From Spirogloea muscicola (Eukaryota; Streptophyta; Zygnematophyceae; Spirogloeales; Spirogloeaceae): a stretch of DNA of 64,000 bases. The position numbers and the translations under genes are program-made. Within the stretch, counting starts at the first letter, position 1. Each line of letters opens with the position of its first letter. The notes beneath the pieces are model-generated. The model worked only from the letters and a program-made list of their open reading frames with translations, was not told where the DNA came from and made no database searches. The stretch lies in NCBI GenBank assembly GCA_009602725.1, contig WELB01000002.1, positions 132,021 to 196,020 on the forward strand, written 5' to 3'. Positions 44,917 to 56,577 of the stretch are shown in pieces.

Positions 44917-46960
44917 ATGACGTCACGCACGTCCAGTGCGCTGCCGAGCCCTACTCGGGAGGGAGAGCAGTCGGCTGCTGCGGCAGCGGCTGCTGCGGGG
45001 CTAGCTGCCCAGGCAGTGTCTGCTGCGGAGCACGCCCAAGCGGGGCAGGCCCAGGAGGGGCAGGCCCAAGCGGGGCAGGCCCAAGCGGGGCAGGCCCAAG
45101 AGGGGCAGGGCGAGCTGGGAGCCGGAGGCCTGGAGGGCTTGTCGGCTGGGGACCTGCACCGAGTTGCACTCCTTACGGCGGACCTGGCGGCAGTCCAGGC
45201 TGCAATGGGCCCAGTTCCGGAGGGCCTCTACCGCCTGCTGGAGCGCATGTGCGAGGAGCACCGAACCACCATCGCCCAGCTCCACGCGACACAGCGGCAC
45301 GCCCAAGAGACCAATGCTGCCATGCATGAAGCGTTCTAGACCCTTCACAGACAGTCAAGGGTAAGAACGTGCTGATTTTAATCGGTCGTTGGGGTTTAGA
45401 GACGAAACCCCCTGCACAGAGAAGCACCACATTCACACGCAGCGGAATACTATGTATGCCCTGAGGCGCCGCCGACAGGCGGCGACTCACCTCTCGGTAC
45501 GGGCCAGCAACTGTCCTCGAAGGGAGCAGCCACAGTCTACCTTCAGAAGAGCCGAGGAAGATCCGCAGGGACGGGTTGCGGCGTCGGGCTGCAGCAGCAG
45601 GCAGCAGCAGGCCTGCGTGGACGAGCTGCGGCAGCAGGCGGCAGCAGGGCTGCCCGCCTCTCTCCGGCGTGGGCTTTGCTGACATCGACCGGTGCACTGA
45701 GGCAGGACTCAGCCCTACTTATAGTGCTTCATGTGCCACCCTCCCCAGGGGTCTCTGGGAGGCTCGCCTCAAGGCCCACCTTCGAGAAGGCGGGCCCGAC
45801 AAGGGGGATACGATCGTGAGGGCGGCGGCGCCGCCCTACGCGGCGTGGTGCCGCCTGGCGCGGCGCCGTCAGGCGCATCACAGCGCCACACGCGTCACAG
45901 GCATGTCACTACGGGCCTGGCGGTCCGGTGGCCAGGCGGCTATGCCGCCCGGCGGCCCGGCGGCCATGCGGCGGCCAGGCGGCTATGCCGCCCGGCGGCC
46001 CGACGGCCATAAGGCGGCCATGCCGCTGGCGGCCAGGCGGCCCGGCGGNGGCGAGCCGCGGCGCGCCGCGCGTCACTGACGCGCGTCGCCCACGTGTCGC
46101 ACGCCAACGATACTGGGGCCGCGTGCCGTTACTACGCGTTGGCGTTTAACCCAAGGTTAAACGTCACGTAACGCTGGGGACGTTACAATGCATCTGGTGC
46201 GCAAGAGCGACGGCAACCCGCTGCAGGGCGTGCAACGGCCCACCCACCCCGCCAGTTCACCGGACAGGACGACCGCGGTGGGCTGCAATCTTGGCTCAGC
46301 GAAATGGCGAAAGGGTTCGCCACCAAGGAGGCGGACGCGACGGCTTGGGTGTCGCTAGTGGCGACGTACCTCGGGTGGGAGCCTCGGGAGTGGTGGGACT
46401 CCATAAAGAAGAACACGACGCCGGCCGAGCACAATGACTGGGCATTTTTTCGCTGAGCAGCTGATGTCGGCGTACGGCGACCCGCACGCGGAGCTGCGGG
46501 CCCGTGACGAATTGGATGCCCTGCGCATGGGGAGCGAGCGGAGCGCTCATTTTGAGCCCTATGTCCGCCGTTTCAGGCTGCTCATCTCCAAGCTGCGGAA
46601 TGAGCTTATGCAAGCCATTGACCAGTGTCAGAGATTCAAGGCGGGGCTTCCCTTTGAGATGCGCTCGTGGGTGGCAACGGACCCCGCTACTACGAAGGCG
46701 TTCACGGACGTTTCCAAGATGGTCGAACATGCCAGAAAGGTAGTCAGCACGCCAGATCTGGGGTGTGGCAGGCGTCCCCTGCAGGAGGCAGAAAGGTCGG
46801 CGGAGCCAGACCGCAGCAAGAAGAGGTACCACCCGAAGGAGGGTCAGAACGCTCGTCCCCACGGCAGCTTCCACAAGCCACGTGTGGCAGGTGAAGACAG
46901 TTCCCAGAAGCCGCGCGAGCCAGGTGGTGGCTGCTATGGCTGCGGAGAGTAGGGCCATCA
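44917..46960 (+). pseudogene. P5 gag, split by a solo LTR A
   Basis: ATG 44917 follows GCTGACTG (44871) and CACTCAGTGT (44895). The N-terminus is an Ala/Gln/Gly repeat (AQAGQAQEGQ units of 18 bp, 45038-45112). The helical part reads GLSAGDLHRVALLTADLAA. The frame breaks off at the LTR insertion (45327) and capsid-like sequence resumes at 46188 (DPHAELRARDELDALRM, near 46475), with a zinc knuckle near 46930-46975. Broken. Confidence 0.82.
45322..46192 (-). mobile_element. Solo LTR family A with ATGCA duplication
   Basis: LTR 45327-46187 (861 bp), minus orientation. ATGCA at 45322-45326 and 46188-46192. Contains a GGC/GCC repeat (about 45900-46050) with the only ambiguous base of the window (N at 46049). 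Confidence 0.95.
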
Positions 46961-49140
46961 AATTCGGGATTGCCCGGCGGCAGGACCGTCATCTCGGCCA
47001 CGTCCACAGCGCCCGATGGGCCGGGGAAACGGCAATATCAAGGGCAAGCGTGAGTGCCTGACCCTTGCCTCTGGGAGCCATTTCATTCAGCCAGAAGCAC
47101 TTGAGCTGTTTGATCTTGCCGGCATTGCTTGCCCATCAACCAAAGTACCGGTTGTACGCTCCATTCCTGCTTTATGGCAAGGTCTGGAGGCCGGAGGGCC
47201 TCTATTTGTGTGGGTTGCCACAATGACTGTCAATTAGCTGCTGATGTATATCTGAGCTGGCCTGAGCGCCGAGGGGCTGAAGAAGCGCTGTTATTCATCG
47301 TGCCGCAGAAGCGTGGCGTGACTAATCGAGCTCTGGGGATGGCGCTGTTGTGCTCGCACGAGGCGGGACACAGGCTCCTTAGGCGTAGCGTCGATGCCTT
47401 CCAGCGTAGGTCGCACCCGACCTCGGTCCGGGTCTACGTCACTCACACCCAACTCCTAGGCAGTGTCCACGGGGGACACACTGTGCTATTCGCGGGGCTG
47501 GTTGCTGCGGCACCAGCTAGGATCCTCCTAGACTCAGGGATCTCAGTGCCCCTTGGTAGGTGTGGATTTGGTGTGCTCCGCTGGCTTGCATTTGCAAGCA
47601 GACGGTCTATCTAGCGTGACATTGGCCGATGGCCACCCCACCAATGTGCTGGATTTATGCAGGATTTCCTTTCCACATTATAAATCGGAAGTGCTTTGCT
47701 ACGCTATCGCGTTGACCGTCGCATTTCATGTGACCTTGGGAGATACTTGCCTTCGTGCCACATCGGCATGCCTTGACTTTGAACGGAGGACTTGCACTGT
47801 CTCACGTGGCGCACGGCGCTTTGTCCTTTGCAAGGTTTCCCTGTGGACCGCTACTAGCGGCAGGGGCTTCCATTCTGCTGTCCGCCATGCAGATGAAGCG
47901 ATTGCTTCACAAGAACACTGTGCAGATGGCATTTCTTGTGATGGGGGCGTCGACTGACGAGTCTAAGCTTGACTTGTGCGTGAATACAGCGGATTCACAT
48001 TGCGGGGTTCTTGATACGCTTCTGGACGAGTTTGCGGATGTGTTTCCCGACTCTCTTCCAGCCGGTCTACCTCCTCACCGAGGTGTGGCTCATACAATGC
48101 AATTGGAGCCAGGCGCCATACGGAGCTGCCATTCTCTTTGTCAAAAGGGGAATGGCACTCTACGGATGGGCATTGATACCGGGCTTTGAAAGAGCTGATT
48201 ATCAAGACCCGTCGCACCATTCGCGGCGCTGCCGCGTTGGCTGCCTTGAATGCTTCTGGAGTGTGGGCTGCAGAATTGCGTCCGACTCGTCAAGCTTCTC
48301 GGCAACCCACGGCTGACCTCTCTGAACTCTATGTCCGTATCCATCAAGGGTATGGCAAAGACTCGTGGTTTGCTCACACCGCCAACGTAAGCGCCCTCAC
48401 TGATGACAAAGGCTTTTGGTGGCAAGGCGACGCTATTGTGGTCCCAGACTGCAAAGCCTTGCGCACTGACATAATGCACAAGCTGCATGATACGCCTTGC
48501 AGTGGTCTTCTGGGAGTGAGCAGCACCCAAAAGGCTGTGCAACGCCTATTTTGAGCTTTCTGCGTACGATTTCGATGGCATCTTTGTGATAAGGTGTGGA
48601 GATGGCATGGAGAACCTGACACAGGAGACTCCATTCGTCCTCAACTATGGTCAGCATCCCCGAGCTCCACTTTAGGGGGAGAGGCCGAACGAGTTTCCGC
48701 CGCTGTAGCCTTTAATTGGACTTACTTGGAGGCTCAGAGACGAGCTCGGCAATTCTTGGCAATTGCTCAGAGTCGCCAGAAGGCTTATGCTGACAAACGG
48801 AAGGACCTGTCCTTCGATGTTGGTGCGCAAGTTCTGCTTAGCACGAAGCACTGATCCTTGCGGGCTGTGGGTACGCGCCTTGACTTTGAGGTGAAAAGAT
48901 ATTCTCACAGGGACAAGCCTCGAGGGCGTACGACCCGTGAGTATCTGGTGAAGTGGCTCGGGTATGGGCCTGAGCACAACACGTGGGAGCCTGCGGCCAA
49001 TTTGGCATATTGTCCAGATTCTCTCAGGGAATACCTGGCCAAGGTTGGTAATTCTCCTAGGCTTGGTAGAGGCAGCAGCCGGTGGGCGTTAACCCCTGTC
49101 GGCTGTTCTCTCGTGGTTCCCGAGGACGTGAACACCAGAG
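46961..49140 (+). pseudogene. P5 post-gag, protease, pol remnants, chromodomain
   Basis: Post-gag segment (VPVVRSIPALWQGLEAGG, about 47148-47200), protease-like region (ILLDSG, about 47520-47540), linker (about 47750-47830), RT start (about 47990-48190), integrase zinc region (48280-48550), integrase C-terminal part (48640-48860) and chromodomain (48900-49050, [18 protein letters not shown]). Polypurine tract at 49138-49148. Broken and shorter than in E1. Confidence 0.83.
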
Positions 49141-49150
49141 TGGGGAGGTA

Positions 49151-49733
49151 TGTAATGAATCAGCCGTTTGCTTAAGCCATACGGCTCTGTTGCATTACAT
49201 GACCGACTCTTTGGAACAAGTGGGCCCGCCAGGTGGCGGGCCGGCTTGGCGCGCAAGGGGCCCGCCAGGTGGCGGGCTGGCTGGGCGCGCAAGGGCCCGC
49301 CCGGAGGTGGGTCCCGCCATTCGAAATACCCTTCGACGATTCGCCGGTTCAAACCGGAAGATCTTGGGCCCGCCGCAAGGCGGGCCTTGAGGCGACCCGC
49401 TCACACCCCTGGAGGGGGGTTGGCACGGGGAAGCACTAAGGAGCCTTGGGGGCTGAGGCTCAACAGACAGTCCAAGCCCGTGAAGCTCAGAGCACCTTGC
49501 CGCTGCTCGCTGCCGCAGCCGCCGCCGCACTCCACTGCGGGGGCCTGCTGCGCCGGCCTGCGCCCAGGAGGTGGAGTAGCCGTTGGACGGCGCCTTCCAC
49601 AGGGCCTATCTTCCGCTGCTGCGCGACGCGCTAGTGCTTTCACGTGTAGTGGGTTGGCCTCTAGACACCCTACGGCCGACCCCAATAAGGACTGCTCACC
49701 CTAACTGCGTGTGTAGGGCGAAGATTCTCTACC
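49151..49733 (+). repeat. 3' LTR of P5 (family D)
   Basis: 583 bp, colinear with the 5' LTR and followed by the ACTCG duplication. Confidence 0.92.
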
Positions 49734-49738
49734 ACTCG

Positions 49739-51634
49739 GGTGTGGTACCCGATGCTCACCCGGACGGTCTACCTCTTCATCGAGGTGTGGCTCGTACCAT
49801 TTGGATGGAGCCAGGCGCTGAGTCGCCGTACAGACCGATGCGCCGACTGTTTCCTCTCGAATTTTCAGAGATGCAAAGCCAAAATGGATTTGCTAAGGAA
49901 GGGTCATGGGGAGCCTTCTCAGTCGCCGTACGGTGCACCGATCCTCTTCGTGCAGAAATAAGACGGCAGTCTTCGGATGTGCATCGTTGATCGAGCTTCA
50001 AGCAGGCTCACTATCAAGACCGATGCCCTTTGCCACGAGGGCAAAGACGGGATATGCGTCGACCTCAAGACGACTTCGGTCGTACGGGATTGGCCTGTGC
50101 CTCGGAATGTGCCTCAGCTGCAAAATTATCAGGATTTCGCAAATGACTTCCGGAAATTCCTACAAGGGTTTGGAAACTTGGCACTGCCTCTTACGCGGCT
50201 CACTCGTAAGGACGTACCCAGGGATCGTCGTCCGAATGCCAGAGGGCAGTCGAGGAAATCCAACAGGCTCTTACATCTCCGCCTGTACTGCCTTCCTCAA
50301 GAAGGCGTGCCGTATGAACTCATCTGTGACGCCTCGTTGAGCGGCATTGGTTGCCATGCTCTTGTAAGAGGGCCACCCGCTAGCGTTCGAGAGTCGCGTG
50401 CTGATCCCGCAGGCCGAAATACACTACGGGTGCGCAAGAACTGCTGGCTGTGGTGCACGCCATACGCGATTGGCGTTGCTACCTGAAAGGTGTGGACTTT
50501 ATTTAGAGTCACGGATCATTGCCCGTTGACGTACTTCCACTCTCAACAGCAACTGACGAAGCGGTAAGCTCGCTGAGTTGAATAAGAGGCATCATTCCGA
50601 TTCCAGTAGGAGTACCGCCCTGGAACGCTCAATGTTGCGGACCCGGTGAGCCGCAACAACACAGAGGCTGCTGCAGTGCTTGCCTTGATCGCGTTGAAAG
50701 ATGCGGATGCAGGCATGCGTCCTACTCGCGGCACTTGTCGGCGACCGACTGCCAATCTCTTTGATGTGCGTATTCGTGGTGCGTATGGCACAGACCCTTG
50801 GTTTGCAGAGGCAACCAACGTACGCACGCTCTCTGATGACGATGGTTCTTGGTGGCACGGCGACGCCACTGTGATTCGGGACCACAATGCCGTGCGGAGC
50901 ACCATGATGCAGGAGCTGCATGATACGCCATACAGTGGTCATCTGGGAGTCGATAAGACCAAAAAGGCTGTTCATCGCCTTTTTGGTGGCCCAGGCACAC
51001 GCTTTTAACAAAGCTGTGCCACATGCCAGCAAAGCAAGGCAATCTTTGGCGAAGCAGCCGAATTACTTCAGACCCTGAAAATTCCTGAGCGGAATTTGGC
51101 TGATCTGCGTCGAATGGAGATTACACAATTGCCTAAGACGCGGAATGTATCTGATGCCATTGTCGTCTTTGTGGAAAAATTGAGCAAGATGGTACCCTTT
51201 GCTCCAACGACCACGCGTGCTTTGGCGAGGAACTGGCATCTTTGTGGATAAGGTGTGGAAGTTGCATGCCGTACCCGAAATGATGATCTCGGACCGCAAT
51301 CCTAGACTTACGGGTCACTTCTGGAAGTATGCAAGCTTATTGGCACAGAGCAGGCCATGCCCACTGCCTTCCATCCACAAAGCGATGGCCAAACTGAGAG
51401 GATGAATGGGGTTCTGGAGGACATGCTCCGGCATTTTGTCAACCCGAGTCACACTGACTGGGATGAATAGATGGCTCCAGCCGAATATGCAGTGAACCAT
51501 GCCTATCATGAGATCTCCAGAGAGACAACCTTCTTCCTCAAGTATGGTCAGCATTCCCGAGCACCTTCGAAGGTGGGGAGGTCAAAACGCATTCCGGCCG
51601 CTGTCGCCTTTGATTGAACCCTCTTTGGAGGCCC
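49739..51634 (+). pseudogene. P4 RT, RNase H and integrase part
   Basis: Continues P4 across P5: RT N-terminal region (ESPYRPMRRLFPLEFSEMQS, about 49818-49880), RT end (50080-50230), RNase H (50300-50560), integrase zinc region (about 50880-51040), core (51060-51420, FHPQ-like and LRHFVNPS-like words) and the start of the C-terminal region. Broken. Confidence 0.82.
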
Positions 51635-52439
51635 TGTAACGTCCCCACCGTTACGTGACGTTTAACCTTGGGTTAAACGCTAACGCGTAGTAACGGCACG
51701 CGGCCCCAGTATCTTTGGCGTGCGACACGTGGGCGACGCGCGACAGTGACGCGTGGCGCGCCGCGGCTCACCGGAGCTGCCGCCGCATGGCCGCCGGGCC
51801 GCCGGGCGGCATGGCCGCCTGGCCGCCTTATGGCCGCCGGGCCGCCAGGCCCGTAGTGACATGCCTGTGACGCGTGTGGCGCTGTGATGCGCCTGACGGC
51901 GCCGCGCCGCGCAGGGCGGCACCACGCGGCGCAGGGCGGCGCCGCCGCCCTCACGGTCGTATCCCCCTTGTCGGGCCCGCCTTCTCGAAGGTGGGCCTTG
52001 AGGCGAGCCTCCCAGAGACCCCTGGGGAGGGTGGCACAGGAAACACTATAAGTAGGGCTGGGACCTGCCTCAGGGCACCGGTCGGAGTCAGTGAAGCCCA
52101 CGCCAGAGAGAGGCGCGCAGCCCTGCTGCCGCCTGCTGCCGCAGCTCGTCCACGCAGGCCTGCTGCTGCCTGCTGCTGCAGCCCGACGCCGCAACCCGTC
52201 CCTGCGGATCTTCCTCGGCTCTTCTGAAGGTGACCTGTGGCTGCTCCCTTCGGGGACAGTTGCTGGCCCGTACCGAGAGGTGAGTCGCCGCCTGTCGGCG
52301 GCGCCTCAGGGCATAGTATTCCGCTGCGTGTGAATGTGGTGCTTCTCTGTGCAGGGGGTTTCGTCTCTAAACCCCAACGACCGAATACAATCAGCCCGTT
52401 CTGACCCTCGACTGTCTGTGAAGGGTCGAGAACGCTTCA
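51635..52439 (+). mobile_element. Solo LTR family A in P4 integrase
   Basis: TGTAACGTCCCC to AACGCTTCA, 805 bp. Integrase C-terminal DNA of P4 runs into it from the left (CTCTTTGGAGGCCC) and resumes on the right (GGCGGGCCCGGCATTTCC). The flanking pentamers GGCCC and GGCGG agree at only 3 positions, so the duplication is decayed or absent. TATA-like CACTATAAG near 52043. Confidence 0.88.
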
Positions 52440-52573
52440 GGCGGGCCCGGCATTTCCTGGCGATTGCCCAGGGGAGCCAGAAGGCCATAAGGACCTTCGA
52501 CGTGGGTGGCTCAAGTACTGTTGAGTACAAAGCACCTAGCCTTGCGGGCAGTGGGTACGCACAAGTTGCTACC
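52440..52573 (+). pseudogene. P4 integrase C-terminal fragment
   Basis: FLAIAQGSQKA-like and STVEYKAPSLAGSG-like remnants of the segment read in P3 as FLEIAQS...LLSTKHLTLRAGG. Lies between two solo LTRs. Confidence 0.75.
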
Positions 52574-53379
52574 CAAGTCGTGACGTCCTGATCCCTTTGA
52601 ACGCAGTTAGGGGTTAGTACTTCCTTATTGACTTCGGACCTAGGTGGTTTAAGAAGTACCCCCCTACATAGTGGAGCGCCAAAGCACACGGTGCACTCAA
52701 GTGCATCACATAGCACAGCGGAAGTCTTACCCTGAGGCGTCGCCAGAAGGCAGCGACTTTACAGAGGGTCTGGGATTAGTAGCTTGCCCCAGATGGGCCG
52801 CAACCGTGGCACTTACGGAGAGCCGGCGATGTCCGTAGCGACGGGCTGCGGCGAGGGGCTGGGCAGCAGAGGGCAGCAGCAGAGCTGGGGCGGGGCAAGC
52901 AGGGTTATGCTTTTCTCTGGGCGTCACTGGTCCGACTCAAGAGTCTGGCCTCGGCGTACTACTTATAGCGTTCCACCTGCCACCCCTCCCCCCAGGGTGT
53001 GACGAGGGTAGCCCCAAGGTCCGGCCCCCCGGAGAGCGGACCCGCACAATGGGGATACGACTGGCGCGGGTAGCCCAGATTGGGAATATAGTAGTGAAAG
53101 AAATTCATGTTAGTTCAGTTAGCCCCCAAGGTCCAGCACCTGGAAGAGCGGACCCGCACAACAAGGATGCGGGGGGTGGTACCGCGCGTAGTGCGAGCTG
53201 CGCGTGGCGCGAGCCTGACGAATGGGTTAACAAGTCCAGGGGACTGGCGCGTGCCGCGCGTGACTGGCGCGTGGCGCGCGTGACTGGCGCGTGACGCGCG
53301 TGAAGCGCGCGTGAGGCGCGCGTGAAGCCGTTTACCGGGACAGTTTGGCTCGTTCTAAACGGGGGGACCTTACACAAGT
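52574..53379 (-). mobile_element. Solo LTR family E with CAAGT duplication
   Basis: LTR 52579-53374 (796 bp), minus orientation. CAAGT at 52574-52578 and 53375-53379. P4 integrase continues across it. The inverted U3 contains a run of GACTGGCGCGTG words (about 53240-53310). Confidence 0.93.
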
Positions 53380-53646
53380 GGGTGGGACCTTTCCCCGTGG
53401 TATGCCTCGTTGGCAAGGTGTCCTATAGCTCGGTAAACCGGTACAGTGGAAGACTCACAACGTATTCCACGTGTCCCAGCTGCGGGCCTTCCATTCGGAT
53501 GGCCGCGTCCAACCGCCCCCACCTCCTCTCTTGCTCGAGGATGAGTTTGAAACGAGGTGGAGGAAATCTTGTCACACAGGGACAATCTCGTGGGCGTAAG
53601 ACCCGTGAGTATTTCGTGAAGTGGCTCGGCTATGGCCTGACCTCCT
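53380..53646 (+). pseudogene. P4 integrase end and chromodomain
   Basis: [19 protein letters not shown]-like linker (53470-53530), then chromodomain start (EYFVKWLGYG, about 53610-53640). The domain stops where an LTR end begins. Confidence 0.78.
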
Positions 53647-54178
53647 GATTGTCTGTGCACGGGAGCGGGGTCATTACATTTGGTATGAGAGGAGCTCTTG
53701 CATCTTCAAGGTCTTGTACTATAATACGGACTGCTGATGCAAGGATCCTCCTGATGCTTTGGCCTGACTTTTTTTCTAAGTTAAAGTGGAAAATATTTGG
53801 GCAGAGCGAGTATGTGGTACTGCAGTCGGGGCGGCAATGGCACTTTTGCTCCCGGCGCCACGACCATTGGCATAGGCTGCCAGATTCCCATTTACACGCG
53901 TACCACGTCTGTCGGCGGATTGCCTACCTAAAAGGAAGTTGAAACCGGCAGCCGCTGTGCGATAAAGCTTAATCCTTCAACCGAGATCGGGTTTGTGCTC
54001 CAGTCTTGGACCTTTTCTGCAGTTTCTTGTCTTCCTTGTCTGTCTTGCTGCTGTTTGGAGGGGCGTCTCAGTGCGCTGTCCTGCTTGTTCGCTTGCTGAT
54101 GCCACCAGATTAGCGGTGTCTTGTATCTCAGCATGGAGACATGATATGCTGACCAGTGAAAGCTGAATAGACCCTGTC
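53647..54178 (+). mobile_element. P6: LTR end, primer site and leader of another gypsy element
   Basis: A short LTR terminus ending GTCATTACA (53678) is followed by a primer-binding-like TGGTATGAGAG (53681-53691) and a leader with blocks shared with E1 and P5 (GATGCAAGGATCC, TGGCCTGACTTTTT, ATGCTGACCAG). A gag-like start lies near 54179, where LINE DNA takes over. No coding part is seen. Confidence 0.7.
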
Positions 54179-54179
54179 A

Positions 54180-54930
54180 TGCCCGTGCGCAAGGGCGTTG
54201 TTGTAGCTAGAGGGCGGTTTGGTGTTACCGAGCAGGGGGTCGGATATTTCGAGGTGGGAAGGGGTAGAGAGGGACTCCCTCAGCGGGGAAATCCGTGGGG
54301 TGACTCGCAAGAAAAGGAATGCTGCTGCTCTTATCAAGGGAGCGGCTGTAGAAGCCAGCCAGATGCATGCAGGTGTTCATTGCTGAGCCACAGGCCAGGC
54401 AGACAGGGCGCTCTTCGTACCCCCATGTCAGCAGTAGGAAGCCAGATGAGCTGATGGGAGGAAGAGCAAACCCGTTGCGCAAGCCAGAGGCTGCTGCAAG
54501 GGCGCGACCGGCTCGGCGATGCAAAGCAAGCGCTTGGGACCGCTGTAGGGACATAAATAATTGAATGTGGTAGCAGGACACAAGACCCAAAGGCCGAGCC
54601 TCCAGGAAGTGCTGCACCCTTTTCGCGGTGCCGCTGGTCAGCTTGAGAGGCCAGCAGCGACAGTAACGAGGACCACTGACCCCCGTAACACCCGTGCATG
54701 GCCATGGCCAGGGGGTAAAAGGTATTATCGCCAGTCAGGTGGTCCTTGTCCCTATGTTTTGTTCTGCCACCTTCACAGCATAGCCGGTCTCAGAAATTGT
54801 GCGGGCCTTCTTCCGGAAGCTGTCAGTGAGGACGACGTCCGTGAGGAGCCGCTTGCCCCCTCCCAAGGGGACGCCAACCAGATCGACACGCCTCGTCCGA
54901 GAAACCCCGTTTACCCCCAACGCGATCAGC
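54180..54930 (-). mobile_element. L2: LINE C-terminal fragment
   Basis: Reading leftwards: endonuclease core (SRTRRVDLVGVPLGGGKRLL, DVVLTDSF, about 54915-54800), then the C-terminal part (RSQALALHRRAGRALAAASGL, about 54555-54490) and a 3' UTR shared with L4 (GCATGCATCTGGCTGGCTTC). Several frame changes. 5' truncated. Confidence 0.78.
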
Positions 54931-55260
54931 TACTGCCAGCGGCAGTCGACATCTTTGGCTGTCTGGGTCCTCGTTTCCACACGCTCCTTCAAAACATTGC
55001 CAATCTAGGCTACACACGACATGCAGATGTGTTTCCGGCTGAGATGGGCTTGCCAGCTGCTTATCTGTCGTTCTTGCGACGACAAGTTTCGGCCTGTTTG
55101 CAGCGCGCTCAGGCTAATGGCTTGCATCAGAAAGCTGGGCGAGCTCTAATGGTGGCAGAAGGGCTTCGTATCTGACATCTAGTATTCAGGCATCGATTAG
55201 CGACCTTTATGTTTTGACCCGTGGTAACTGAGCGGGTCAATCTGCTGTAGGTTATGAAGG
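54931..55260 (+). mobile_element. L3: LINE C-terminal fragment, + strand
   Basis: Encodes FLRRQVSACLQRAQANGLHQ, then KAGRALMVAEGLR (about 55065-55172) and ends with a stop in TAACTGAG near 55230. Same C-terminus as L1, L2 and L4, head to head with L2 at about 54930. Confidence 0.7.
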
Positions 55261-55460
55261 TCTTTAGATGTGCTTGCCTCTGTACTTGGCCATTTGGCCT
55301 TCGTTTGTTTCAAATACACGAAATATACGTTGCGGAGTTGGACGGGTGAGGGTGCGAGGAAGGGTGCAAAGCGTAAGGGCGGGCCGGAGAGCCCCGAGGC
55401 GCCAGACGCGAAGTCCCAGTACCTACCGCCTTAATCCCCCTCGCTGGGTGGATTCCCGAG

Positions 55461-55488
55461 ATCGGACGTCTCCTCCAAGACGTCCGAT
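55461..55488. other. Perfect 11-bp inverted repeat
   Basis: ATCGGACGTCT / CCTCCA / AGACGTCCGAT. The word ATCGGACGTC recurs at 56427-56436, just beyond the L4 3' end. Confidence 0.8.
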
Positions 55489-55499
55489 CGGATGCTCGA

Positions 55500-56426
55500 G
55501 GCCAGGCTCGGCTCCTATCTGTTTCGTCTCTGGGAGCGTCTGAGTGGCTCCGCGCTTTGCCTTTGCATGCGGGCTTGCGGTTGGATAATGCTTTGTTTTG
55601 CGATGCTATGCGCCGCCGCCTTGGCTTATCATCCCTGTGCTTGGCAGGGGTGACCCAATGTGAATGTGGGCTTATTGAGCAGGGTGCATTGCTCATGGGT
55701 GACCACATGCACAGGTGTGCCAAAGGCAGTGAGCGCACGGGCTCCCACAACCTCCTACTTGACGCCATGTATGGCATCGTCAAGGAGGCGGGATATCAAG
55801 TGGCGTTGGAGAGCACTGAGGTGATGCCCATCCAACTCCGCAATGGGGTCCCTCGGACGAGGCGTGTCGATCTGGTCGGCGTCCCCCTGGGAGGTGGCAA
55901 GCGGCTCCTCATGGACGTCGTCCTCACCGACAGCTTCCGGACGAAGGGCCCCATTACTTCTGCGACCGGCTATGCTGTGAAGGTGGCCGAACGGAAGAAG
56001 CTGCACAAGTACAAGGACCACCCGGCGGGTGATACCTTTTACCCCCTGGCCATGGACATCCTGGGTGTTACGGGGGTCGGTGGTCCTCGTTACTTTCGCT
56101 GCTGGCCTCTCAAGCTGACCAGCGGCGTCGGAAACAGGGTGCTACCCTTCCCGGTGGCTCGGTGCCTTTGGGTCTTGTTTCCTGCTACCGAATGCGTTTA
56201 TCAATGTGCCTACAGCGGTCCCAGGCGATTGCTTTGCATCGCCGGGCTGGTCGCGCCCTTGCAGCAGCCTCTGGCTTGCGCAGCGGGGTTGCTATTCCTC
56301 CCCTCAGCTCATCTGACTTCCTACTGCTGACACGGGGGTATTGAGGGCGCCCTGTCTGCCTAGCCTTTGGCTCCGTCATGAACATCTATATGCATCTGGC
56401 TGGCATTTCACAGCCGATTCTTTAAT
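55500..56426 (+). mobile_element. L4: LINE C-terminal fragment, + strand
   Basis: Zinc finger (CECGLIEQGALLMGDHMHRC, about 55659-55720), endonuclease core (RRVDLVGVPLGGGKRLLMDV, LTDSF, about 55860-55940), then after a frame shift near 56080 the C-terminus (MCLQRSQAIALHRRAGRALA, stop at 56344). The 3' UTR matches L2. The 5' part with RT is absent. Confidence 0.8.
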
Positions 56427-56577
56427 ATCGGACGTCGGAGAGAAGCCATTTCCCGCGCAAGTCCCAGCCGCAGAGTCACCTGGGGGTCCCAGCCGCCGCC
56501 GCCGCCGGTCGAGTGCGGTACAGCGTTGGTCGGGAGGGTACGGCGGGTGCCGCGGAGGCACCCTCTCCTTCGCTCTT

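Larger units (their letters stand above)
43825..49738 (+). mobile_element. P5: full-length family-D gypsy element with ACTCG duplication
   Basis: LTRs 43830-44414 and 49151-49733, with ACTCG at 43825-43829 and 49734-49738. P4 continues on both sides. Order: LTR, primer site, gag (interrupted by a solo LTR A), zinc knuckle, protease, short RT part, integrase parts, chromodomain, polypurine tract, LTR. The LTRs differ by about 4% by eye. Internally reduced compared with E1 and broken at many points. Confidence 0.94.
33651..53646 (+). mobile_element. P4: old gypsy element split by four insertions
   Basis: Remove the solo LTR E (34562-42369), P5 (43830-49738), a solo LTR A (51635-52439) and a solo LTR E (52579-53379). 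The remainder reads gag (33735), zinc knuckle (42557), protease, RT, RNase H, integrase and chromodomain (to 53646), in normal chromovirus order on the + strand. Three of the four junction pairs keep perfect 5-bp duplications. P4 carries many breaks and is the oldest layer of this half of the window. Its own 5' LTR is not recognisable. Confidence 0.85.

Noticed and set aside
51630-52444. Possible 5-bp duplication around the solo LTR A in P4
   Set aside because: GGCCC and GGCGG agree at only 3 of 5 positions. The insertion is real by host continuity, but the duplication is not claimed.
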